A stretch of 37,068 bases of DNA from a virus. This document shows, one piece after another, positions 28,284 through 35,857 of this stretch. Position 1 is the stretch's first letter. Every line of letters begins with the position of its first letter. Under the pieces are notes generated by a model. The model was given only the letters and a program-made list of their open reading frames with translations, searched no databases and was not told the origin of the DNA. Location of the stretch: positions 1 to 37,068 of the IMG/VR virus record IMGVR_UViG_3300030102_006189. One strand, written 5' to 3'. The translations under genes were made by a program, and so were the position numbers.

Positions 28284-29746
28284 TCAACGATCCTTCTGCT
28301 AACCGCATATCGGATGACACGCTCAAGGGTCAAGTAGCAGAACTCTTGAGCGAGCGCGCAGAGATCCTGGAAACCAACAAGCTGCTAGCATACGCGCCGT
28401 ATGACTATCAGCGGAGTTTTCATGGTGCAAAGGATCAGACGGCGAAGCATGCGCGCCAGCGAATGTTGATGGCGGCAAACAAAGTCGGCAAGACGTTCTG
28501 TGGTGCTGCGGAGATGTCGTATCATCTCACTGGCTTGTATCCAGAGTGGTGGGAAGGAATTAAGTTTGATCGGGCTACGCTGGCGTGGGCAGCAGGAAAC
28601 ACTGCATATAACACGCGCGATATTGTTCAGGCAGAGCTTCTAGGTGAACCAGGAGATCCAGAAGATTTCGGCAAGGGCGCAATTCCGAAGGAACTGATTG
28701 TGCGCACGGATCGAAGTCCTGGCATTCCGAATGGGCTTAGTGCTGTGATCGTGAAGCATACAAGCGGAAAACATTCCAAGTTGTTCTTCAAAGCCTACGA
28801 ACAGGGCAAGCAAGCATGGATGGGTAAAGCCGTGGATGTGTGCTGGCTGGATGAGGAACCACCGCAGGATATTTATTCACAAACGCTGCGTGCGACCTTG
28901 AAAACCGGTGGGATCACCTACATGACGTTTACGCCGGAGAGCGGAGTCACGGATGTTGTCAGCCAATTCATGAACGAACTGCGACCTGGGCAGGCACTGT
29001 TCCAGGCGACATGGAATGATGCAAAACATCTTTCAGAAGAGATCAAAGATGAAATCCTTGCAGCACTACCGCCGCATGAGCGCGAGATGCGTTCAAAAGG
29101 AATTCCGATACTTGGCAGCGGTCTGGTGTTCCCTGTGCCGGAAGATCAGATCATCACGCCTTCTTTTAGCATTCCAACGCATTGGGCGCGCATTGCAGCA
29201 ATTGATTTCGGGTGGGACCACCCTACTGCTGTGGTGTGGCTTGCCCATGATCGTGACAATGATTGTGTTTATGTCGTTGATGCTTATCGTGTCAGCGCAG
29301 CTACACCGGTGGTTCACGCGCAAGCTATCAAGGATCGAGGTTCCTGGATTCCGGTGGCTTGGCCGCACGATGGCATGCAGGCAGACAAGGGTAGCGGAAC
29401 TCCGCTTGCGGCTCAGTACCGCCGTCTGGGAGTTGAGATGCTGGGCAAGCACTTTGAAAATCCCGAAGGTGGGCTTTCGATAGAACCTGGGATCATGGAA
29501 ATACTTCAGCGTTTGCAGTCAGGCAGGCTCAAAGTCTTTAACCATCTCGATCAATTTCTTCAGGAATACCGTCAATATCACCGGCAGGATGGTAAGATCA
29601 TTAAGAAGAATGATGACTTGATGTCAGCAGCACGCTACGCAATTCAGTCTCTTCGCTATGCGCGCACGCTTTCGTTTGAACCACGGCCGGAGTTTGCGAT
29701 TGGCGCGCAGGAATGGCAACCCTTTGAAACCCAGCTAGCATCATGA
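28280..29746 (+). CDS. Terminase large subunit
   Basis: A 488-residue DNA-packaging motor and nuclease starting at GTG. ATPase motifs: Walker A AANKVGKT at residues 65-72 and Walker B VDVCWLDEE at 186-193, with MTFTPE near 215 as the coupling motif. The RNase-H-fold nuclease begins with IAAIDFGWDHPTAVVW (Asp309) and includes AWPHDGMQADKGSG later. It resembles the T7/BPP-1-type terminases. It pumps DNA through the portal into the capsid and cuts concatemers. Its stop overlaps the next ATG. Confidence 0.95.
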   Translation: MINDPSANRISDDTLKGQVAELLSERAEILETNKLLAYAPYDYQRSFHGAKDQTAKHARQRMLMAANKVGKTFCGAAEMSYHLTGLYPEWWEGIKFDRATLAWAAGNTAYNTRDIVQAELLGEPGDPEDFGKGAIPKELIVRTDRSPGIPNGLSAVIVKHTSGKHSKLFFKAYEQGKQAWMGKAVDVCWLDEEPPQDIYSQTLRATLKTGGITYMTFTPESGVTDVVSQFMNELRPGQALFQATWNDAKHLSEEIKDEILAALPPHEREMRSKGIPILGSGLVFPVPEDQIITPSFSIPTHWARIAAIDFGWDHPTAVVWLAHDRDNDCVYVVDAYRVSAATPVVHAQAIKDRGSWIPVAWPHDGMQADKGSGTPLAAQYRRLGVEMLGKHFENPEGGLSIEPGIMEILQRLQSGRLKVFNHLDQFLQEYRQYHRQDGKIIKKNDDLMSAARYAIQSLRYARTLSFEPRPEFAIGAQEWQPFETQLAS

Positions 29747-30438
29747 GTTTACTGACCAGGATTTATAATTTAAAAGCAAAGTACCGCGAGACTTCCGGTG
29801 CGATCAATACGGAGCGCGCAGCATTAGGTGATATTATGCGCCAGCGCAGTCAAGCCGTAACGAAAGCAGAAGGTTTGATGAGTGATTACAGAAGCGGTAG
29901 AAGAAGTCTTGTTGAAACCTACGGCACTCAGGAAGACATCGATTCCTACAGCGATGATACGGATTTAAGTGGGATGGCCCAATCATTTTATGATCGTAGA
30001 TACGACCAGTTTAAGCAGACTGAAGGATACGGTGCTTTTGCAGATTACATGTCTTTTACGGAACGCATGCTAAATAAACCATCTGGCTTTAATTCAGGGC
30101 TTTTGATGCAGCAATATCGTGAAAGGGCAAAACAAGGCATCGCAGACTTTAACAGAATTGTTTACAACCCTTACCAAGAACTTACTGCTAAAGCAGAAGA
30201 CCTTTCCTCAGTTTTTCAAAACTATGAATCTGCTGCTTCTGAAGTAGAAGGTTTTGATTCAGACATCAGTGCTTCGCAGCAGCGACTTGAAAGTTTTGGC
30301 GCTTCGCAGCAAGAGATCCAGAGCATGCTTTCTTCAGCACAACGTCAATACGGTTTATCAGTGGAACAACGTAAACGTGGAACGCGCGGCAACGTGCAGC
30401 GGCGAACCGCGCTCACCAGCAGATCATCTTTCGCATAG
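29743..30438 (+). CDS. Coiled-coil protein between terminase and portal
   Basis: A 231-residue, helical and polar protein. AINTERAALGDIMRQRSQAV is near the N-terminus, and the C-terminal third has heptad-like Gln/Ser/Glu stretches (SDISASQQRLESFGASQQEI). The basic end reads GTRGNVQRRTALTSR. No enzyme motif. Position between TerL and portal suggests a head or internal protein. Not recognised. Confidence 0.55.
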   Translation: MSLLTRIYNLKAKYRETSGAINTERAALGDIMRQRSQAVTKAEGLMSDYRSGRRSLVETYGTQEDIDSYSDDTDLSGMAQSFYDRRYDQFKQTEGYGAFADYMSFTERMLNKPSGFNSGLLMQQYRERAKQGIADFNRIVYNPYQELTAKAEDLSSVFQNYESAASEVEGFDSDISASQQRLESFGASQQEIQSMLSSAQRQYGLSVEQRKRGTRGNVQRRTALTSRSSFA

Positions 30439-30446
30439 GAGTCACC

Positions 30447-31007
30447 ATGAGCATGTTTTCAGATTTTATAAATAGAGCTACAAGTCAAACCGGTGGTTAC
30501 CTAGCAGCCCGCACCGGCTTTGATGGCAGGCCGCCGACTTTACCGACACCGAATCTTCCTACACCGAATGACCGCAATTTATTCAATGTTGCCTTAGAGG
30601 GTTTTTCTGGGCGCATGTCAGAATTAACAGGACCGGATTCAGGTTTAATGCTTCTAGGAAACAATCTCGCAGAAGCAGGAAAAGGTTTATACAGAGGAAT
30701 TGAAAATCCTGAAAAAACATTTAACGAAAGCTTTGGCGGCGGTAACTATATGAACCGTCTTGGAATGGGCAGCGGTGATGATGACGACAGCGGCAGCAGT
30801 AGTTCATCTGCTGGTTCAGGTAGCGGCAATAACACACCCACCAGCACCACCGACCTAGCACAAAACGATGCCGAAGAAGAGCGTGCGCGACTAGATGCGA
30901 TCCGGCGCATGCTTGCAGGAAGATACGGCCGCGCAGAAACGAACTTAACCGGCGGTGCAGGATACGGAAGCGGAAGCGGCCGAACCATCGGAGGATATAG
31001 TGGTTAA
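30447..31007 (+). CDS. Gly/Ser-rich protein between terminase and portal
   Basis: A 186-residue protein. The middle is low in complexity and acidic (GSGDDDDSGSSSSSAGSGSG), and the end is Gly-rich (NLTGGAGYGSGSGRTIGGYS). It probably has little fixed structure. Its last 8 bases overlap the portal start at 31000. It may be a minor virion component. Function unknown. Confidence 0.55.
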   Translation: MSMFSDFINRATSQTGGYLAARTGFDGRPPTLPTPNLPTPNDRNLFNVALEGFSGRMSELTGPDSGLMLLGNNLAEAGKGLYRGIENPEKTFNESFGGGNYMNRLGMGSGDDDDSGSSSSSAGSGSGNNTPTSTTDLAQNDAEEERARLDAIRRMLAGRYGRAETNLTGGAGYGSGSGRTIGGYSG

Positions 31008-32688
31008 TGACCCGCAAGTGCGAGACTTCACCAAGGAACTGGTCACGGAGTTTCAGCAGCTAGAAACCGACCGGCGTAATTGGGAAAACTACTGGCAGGA
31101 GATTAGCGAGTACATGCTTCCCAGGCGTGCTGACTTCATCTCCGAATACTCACCTGGAGAGAAGCGCCGCAACAAAATCTATGAAGGAACTGCGGTGCGC
31201 GCGCTGACAAGGTTCTCCAGCGGCATCCATAACACCCTGACCAATGCCAGCATCCCCTGGTTCCAGTTGACGGTTGAGCGTGATCTGATGCAGGACCGGC
31301 AAGTGCAGCTATGGCTTGAAGAAGCACAGCGGCGCGCAGCCATGTTATTCAATTCACCAGAATCCAATTTCCATCCCGCCGCACACGAATATTACAGTGA
31401 CCTGGGCGCATTCGGAACTGGTGTGATGATGGTGCTAGACATGCCTGGGCAGGGTCCGATGTTCCGTACTTTCTCCCTTGCAGAATGCTATCTCCAAGTC
31501 AATTACTTGGGGCGCGTGGATACCGTGTTCCGCAAAATCAAGATGACGGCGAAGCAGCTTGTTGAAGAGTTTGGCATTGACAATCTTTCTGAATCGGTAG
31601 TCAAAGCATTTACAGACGGCAAACAGTATGAAGAATTTGAGTGCTTGCATGTCGTCAAACCTCGGAAGGAGCGTGCATTTGGTGATCAGTCTGCGATGAA
31701 CATGCCGTTCATGTCAGTCTACATCTGCCCGCTCAAGGAAAGTCACATCGTTAACATTTCCGGCTTTGAAACTTTTCCATACGTGTGCAGCCGCTGGGAA
31801 CGGAACAGCCAAGAAATCTATGGGCGCGGGCCTGGGATCGAAGCACTAGCAGATACCAAGATGCTCAACAAGATGGAAGAGCTAGGATTGAAAGCGCTTG
31901 CCAAACTGGTTGATCCTCCGCTGATGGTTCCTGACGATGGATTTCTTTCACCGATACGAACCACTCCAGGCGGTTTAAATTTTTTCCGCGCAGGCTTGTC
32001 TCCGAATGACAGGATCATTCCTTTACAAACCACAGGCCGGCCGGATCTGAATGAAGCCAAAATGGGCATGGTGAAAGATTCAATTAACCGTGCATTCTAT
32101 CTCGATATGCTGGAGCTTCCTGGGCCGGTTGCGCCCGATGGTGATGTGCTGCGTTTTAGTGCCACCGAAGTCAACCAGCGCCAGCGGGACCGTCTTAGCA
32201 TCCTGGGACCGATTGTCGCACGCCAGGAAGTTGAGTTTCTGGGACCACTGGTTGAGCGCACACTGAACATCATGATTAAGAACCGGATGCTTCCAGACCC
32301 CCCAGAGGCCCTTGTGGAAGCAAACTTCAACATTGAGTACACTAATCCGGTTGGGATTTCGATGCGAACCGGCGAGCTTACCAGCGTGAGCGCGCTGATC
32401 CAGTTTCTGATTCCGATGGCGCAGATCGATCCAAACATTCTGCGCAGGCTCGATACTGGTAGAGTTGCATCACTGGCGGCTGAAATACTGCGCGTGCCAC
32501 CTTCTGTTTTCAAAACTGACGAAGAGATTCAGGAAGAAATCGAAGCAGAAGCAGAACAAGTGGCGCGACAGCAGCAGCTTCAAGAACAAATGGCGGTAGC
32601 GCAAGCCAACAACCTTATATCGATGGCAGACCGCAATCGCTCACAAGCATCATTAGCTAATGCTAAAGCGGCAGGAGAAGGAGCGTAA
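31000..32688 (+). CDS. Portal (head-to-tail connector) protein
   Basis: A 562-residue portal. GTG at 31000 is chosen because GGAGG lies five bases upstream; the frame stays open to 30955 but that start has no ribosome site. Typical T7-like portal segments: ENYWQEISEYMLPRRADFIS, then ALTRFSSGIHNTLTNASIPW, and FGTGVMMVLD. The C-terminus is a Gln/Glu-rich helix. Twelve copies form the ring at the capsid vertex through which DNA enters and leaves, working with TerL during packaging and tail tubular A afterwards. Confidence 0.9.
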   Translation: MVNDPQVRDFTKELVTEFQQLETDRRNWENYWQEISEYMLPRRADFISEYSPGEKRRNKIYEGTAVRALTRFSSGIHNTLTNASIPWFQLTVERDLMQDRQVQLWLEEAQRRAAMLFNSPESNFHPAAHEYYSDLGAFGTGVMMVLDMPGQGPMFRTFSLAECYLQVNYLGRVDTVFRKIKMTAKQLVEEFGIDNLSESVVKAFTDGKQYEEFECLHVVKPRKERAFGDQSAMNMPFMSVYICPLKESHIVNISGFETFPYVCSRWERNSQEIYGRGPGIEALADTKMLNKMEELGLKALAKLVDPPLMVPDDGFLSPIRTTPGGLNFFRAGLSPNDRIIPLQTTGRPDLNEAKMGMVKDSINRAFYLDMLELPGPVAPDGDVLRFSATEVNQRQRDRLSILGPIVARQEVEFLGPLVERTLNIMIKNRMLPDPPEALVEANFNIEYTNPVGISMRTGELTSVSALIQFLIPMAQIDPNILRRLDTGRVASLAAEILRVPPSVFKTDEEIQEEIEAEAEQVARQQQLQEQMAVAQANNLISMADRNRSQASLANAKAAGEGA

Positions 32689-32935
32689 AGCGCTCTATGA
32701 ACGTGTCTTTGACACGGAAGATGGCAAAAGCGTGCTGTCAGATTTATGCGCGCGCAACTTCATCTTCAGTCCTTGTATGGTTGCGGGCGATCCGTACCAT
32801 ACGCATTTCAACGATGGCAGGCGCTCTGTAGTAGCGGATCTGCTGTCATACTTAAACATCAGCATCGCTGACCTGGAACGCATGGAGCGAGAATCCTATG
32901 AGCGAAGTAGAACAAACCTCGACAACGAATACTGA
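32660..32935 (+). CDS. Bbp19-like small phage protein
   Basis: A 91-residue protein overlapping the portal end by 29 bases. ALYERVFDTEDGKSVLSDLC, then ARNFIFSPCM and THFNDGRRSVVADLLSYLNI match the Bbp19-like domain (named after Bordetella phage BPP-1), which lies between portal and scaffold or capsid genes in podoviruses. A head-assembly role is assumed. It also overlaps the scaffold start by 38 bases. Confidence 0.75.
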   Translation: MLKRQEKERKALYERVFDTEDGKSVLSDLCARNFIFSPCMVAGDPYHTHFNDGRRSVVADLLSYLNISIADLERMERESYERSRTNLDNEY

Positions 32936-33719
32936 AGTAGCACCGGAACCTAGCACCATCTTAGGTGGTGGAGGACAACCCGAACCTACTGGAAACTTTG
33001 ATCCGACCACGCTTCCTGGCGAGTTGGCAAACGAACCTAGTCTGCGTAACTTTGACAGCATCGAAAAGCTGGCAAAAAGCTACGTTCACGCGGTTCGCAA
33101 GCTAGGCGCACCAGGAGAAGAGCTTGTCCGAATCAACGGTGAATCCGACAAAGGAGAAATCTATAACCGGCTAGGCCGGCCTGAATCTCCAGACGGATAC
33201 AGCTTTGATGGTGAGACACCGGATCATTTTAAGAAAACCGCACACGATATTGGATTAAACCAAGATCAAGCAAACAAACTGCGGAGCTATCTGGTTGACA
33301 TTGCACAGCAAGATGACAAGAGCGTGCGTGATAATTTCGACAGGCAACAAGTCGAGTATCAGCAGCAGCTTCAGCAGGAATTTGGCGGTGACTACAACAA
33401 AAACGTGGAGCTAGCACGGCGCGCATTCTTGCGCTACGGCGATGCAGACACAGTACAGTTTCTGGAACAGTCCGGCTTGGGCAACCATCCTGGTCTGATC
33501 AAAACCTTCAGCAAGATCGGCCAAGCGCTTTCTGAAGATGGTTCTGTCATGCTTGGCACAGGCGAGCAGCTAGGCGGCATGTCGCCAGCCACGGCAAGCT
33601 CAACGATGGAAGACTTGCGCGCAGATGCAGATTTCATGGAAGCGTATCGCGATGCGTATCATCCGAAGCATACTGAAGCTGTAAAGCGCATGCAGGATCT
33701 TTATCAATACATGGGTTAA
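32898..33719 (+). CDS. Capsid scaffolding protein
   Basis: A 273-residue, acidic and largely helical protein directly before the major capsid gene. The N-terminus is disordered (STTNTEVAPEPSTILGGGG). The middle contains LRNFDSIEKLAKSYVHAVRK, then RLGRPESPDGYSFDG, the GxPxSPDxY signature of podoviral scaffolds. The C-terminal part is helical with ATASSTMEDLRADADFMEAY and YHPKHTEAVKRMQDLY, the usual capsid-binding end. It guides procapsid assembly and then leaves. Confidence 0.85.
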   Translation: MSEVEQTSTTNTEVAPEPSTILGGGGQPEPTGNFDPTTLPGELANEPSLRNFDSIEKLAKSYVHAVRKLGAPGEELVRINGESDKGEIYNRLGRPESPDGYSFDGETPDHFKKTAHDIGLNQDQANKLRSYLVDIAQQDDKSVRDNFDRQQVEYQQQLQQEFGGDYNKNVELARRAFLRYGDADTVQFLEQSGLGNHPGLIKTFSKIGQALSEDGSVMLGTGEQLGGMSPATASSTMEDLRADADFMEAYRDAYHPKHTEAVKRMQDLYQYMG

Positions 33720-33729
33720 ATGATATAAT
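33701..33729 (+). promoter_or_regulatory. Capsid-gene promoter
   Basis: TTATCA (33701-33706), a 17-base spacer and a perfect TATAAT (33724-33729). It overlaps the scaffold stop and would give the capsid gene its own transcript with a leader of about 145 bases. Confidence 0.55.
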
Positions 33730-33823
33730 TAACCTAAGAAATTCATCCACCTTGCTTGCCTAGCATAGCTTGAGGATAACGCGCGAGCGCCCAAGTAGCT
33801 AGCAGGCCGGAACCCCACTTTTC

Positions 33824-33879
33824 GGGATAACTCCAATTGTTACGCAAGGGATCAAAACCTTTGTTTTTGGAGTTATTCC
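33824..33879 (+). promoter_or_regulatory. Capsid leader hairpin masking the ribosome site
   Basis: GGGATAACTCCA (33824-33835) pairs over 12 bases, one as G-U, with TGGAGTTATTCC (33868-33879), which ends exactly at the capsid ATG (33880). The GGAG ribosome site is inside the second arm, so the stem would block initiation when formed. The loop is 32 bases. Confidence 0.6.
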
Positions 33880-34821
33880 ATGTCTACACAGATTACCACT
33901 GCATTTGTTAAGCAGTACACGGATAACGTGATGCTGCTAGTGCAACAGCAAGGTTCGCGTTTGCGAAATGCTGTGCGCTTAGAAACCGGTAAAGTCGGTG
34001 AAGAAGTCTTCATGGAGCGTATTGGAAGCACCAACGCGCAAGAAGTTACTTCACGCCACGCGGATTCTCCGCTCATTGATACCCCGCATGATCGCAGGCG
34101 CGTAGTGCCGAAATCATACGATTGGGGAGATTTAATCGACAATTCCGACAAACTTCGCATGTTGATTGATCCAGCATCACCTTATGCCGTCAACGCAGCC
34201 TATGCGATGGGAAGAGCAATGGATGATCTGATCATCTCTGAAGCACTTGGAACTGCTTTCACTGGAAAGTCTGGTTCAACTTCTCAGACACTTCCCGCAG
34301 GGCAGAAAGTCGCCGTTGATTTCGCCGCCTACGATTCAGGTTCAGGCGATAGAGGTTTGACCATCGGCAAGCTAATCGAAGCAAGAAGGATCTTAGGATC
34401 TGGAGAAGCAGACGATTATGATATTGGTGGTCGCCCGAATATGTTCGTGGTTGCAAATGCCAAGCAGTTGGCAAAGCTTCTTACTGACACTTCATTAGGT
34501 GGAACTTCTGGTTCAGGCGGCATCAGTGCTGCTAGCGCTGACTTTAACAGCGTGCGCGCCCTGGTAGCTGGTGAACTCGACACCTTCATGGGTTTCCAGT
34601 TTATCAGAAGCGAGCGGATCACCACTGATGGAAACAGCGATGACCAAGTGATCGCATTCCACCGTGACGGCATCGGCCTTTGTCTTTGGGAAGATGTGCG
34701 CGCGAGAATCACAGAGCGGGCTGACAAGCGATTCAGCACCTACGTCTATCTGAACATGACCATCGGATCGGTGCGATTGGAAGAAGAGCGTGTGGTTGAA
34801 ATTGCTTGCGATCCTTCTTAA
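33880..34821 (+). CDS. Major capsid protein
   Basis: A 313-residue capsid protein of the BPP-1-like podoviral type. It starts QITTAFVKQYTDNVMLLVQQ with QGSRLRNAVR following. The middle has DTPHDRRRVVPKSYDWGDLI and VNAAYAMGRAMDDLIISEAL, and later FVVANAKQLAKLL and FIRSERITTDGN. The end IAC.PS is usual. It lies after the scaffold and has its own promoter and leader. About 400 copies would build a T=7 shell; that number is family knowledge, not read from sequence. Confidence 0.9.
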   Translation: MSTQITTAFVKQYTDNVMLLVQQQGSRLRNAVRLETGKVGEEVFMERIGSTNAQEVTSRHADSPLIDTPHDRRRVVPKSYDWGDLIDNSDKLRMLIDPASPYAVNAAYAMGRAMDDLIISEALGTAFTGKSGSTSQTLPAGQKVAVDFAAYDSGSGDRGLTIGKLIEARRILGSGEADDYDIGGRPNMFVVANAKQLAKLLTDTSLGGTSGSGGISAASADFNSVRALVAGELDTFMGFQFIRSERITTDGNSDDQVIAFHRDGIGLCLWEDVRARITERADKRFSTYVYLNMTIGSVRLEEERVVEIACDPS

Positions 34822-34847
34822 TTAACCACTAGCCACTAAGGAGTCTT

Positions 34848-35288
34848 ATGGCAAATTTATACGGTGTAAACTACACCGCTCAAGATCCCGTTGCGGCTGG
34901 AGACACTAGCGGCGCTCTTGCTGCTAACATCGATGTCGCAGAGTGGGGTGGGCGTGTGCGTGTGTGCTACGATTCATTCACGGCTTCCGGTGCTACTGGA
35001 GCTACGGATGTAATCTACCTTGGCAAGATCCCGAATAATGCCACCATTCTTTACGGTGTCATGATTCACGACAACACCAATGGATCTGCAAAATATCAAG
35101 TTAAAGTCGGCTCTACAGAGTTGCGTGCTTCTGCAACAATGACAGCAGATACTTTGACTTTGATTACAAAGCAAGCATCCATTGCTTCTAAAACCACTGC
35201 TTTGTCAGATGTAACGGTCACTCTTGCTACTGCTGCTCTAGCAGATACCAAGAGCATTAAGTTGATGATCTATTACACCATTGACTAA
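34848..35288 (+). CDS. Capsid decoration / head protein
   Basis: A 146-residue, beta-rich protein directly after the capsid gene: YDSFTASGATGATDVIYLGK, then IPNNATILYGVMIHDNTNGS and TSIKLMIYYTID-like ending. GGAG precedes the ATG. Its position matches the small head-stabilising protein of BPP-1-like phages. A decoration role is inferred from position. Confidence 0.65.
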   Translation: MANLYGVNYTAQDPVAAGDTSGALAANIDVAEWGGRVRVCYDSFTASGATGATDVIYLGKIPNNATILYGVMIHDNTNGSAKYQVKVGSTELRASATMTADTLTLITKQASIASKTTALSDVTVTLATAALADTKSIKLMIYYTID

Positions 35289-35296
35289 GCAGCACT

Positions 35297-35857
35297 ATGG
35301 CAAGCGTAGTTGATATTTGTAATATCGCTTTGAGCAATCTGGGCGACCAGAAAATATCTAGCTTGTCGGATGCCAACGAGCGGGCCAGGGTCTGCAATCT
35401 CCGGTACGATGATGTCAGAGATTCAGTCCTGCGCTCGCATCCTTGGTCATGCGCCATCAAGCGCACCCAGCTAGCACGTAACGACACCGCGCCAGTATGG
35501 GGTTTCGATTATGCTTATTCGTTACCTAGTGACTGTTTGCGCGTTCTTGACGTTGAAGAATGGGAGACACCATTCCGCATCGAAAACGGCAACATTGTCA
35601 CCGATGCAGAAAAAGTTCTTCTTAAATACATCAAACAAGTTCTTGATCCCAACGAATTTGACAGTCTGATCATCCAGGCGATTGCGCTGAAGCTCGCATC
35701 AGAGATCGCAGAATCTTTGACCGGCAGACCGGAACTGCGCAACAACATGCTTTCCAAGTTTCTCAGCGTTGTTGCAGAAGCGCGTTCCATCGATTCGGCA
35801 GAGCGTGCGAATGTTGACACCCTTTGGAGTGATGTTTTTCTTGAAGCAAGGAGATAG
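35297..35857 (+). CDS. Tail tubular protein A-like (gp11-type) adaptor
   Basis: A 186-residue protein with the family opening VVDICNIALSNLGDQKISSL, then SDANERARVCNLRYDDVRDS and VLRSHPWSCA. This is the signature of tail tubular A / gp11-type adaptors that ring the portal and connect it with the nozzle. It is followed without a gap by the tail tubular B-like gene, whose start is directly behind its stop. Confidence 0.9.
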   Translation: MASVVDICNIALSNLGDQKISSLSDANERARVCNLRYDDVRDSVLRSHPWSCAIKRTQLARNDTAPVWGFDYAYSLPSDCLRVLDVEEWETPFRIENGNIVTDAEKVLLKYIKQVLDPNEFDSLIIQAIALKLASEIAESLTGRPELRNNMLSKFLSVVAEARSIDSAERANVDTLWSDVFLEARR

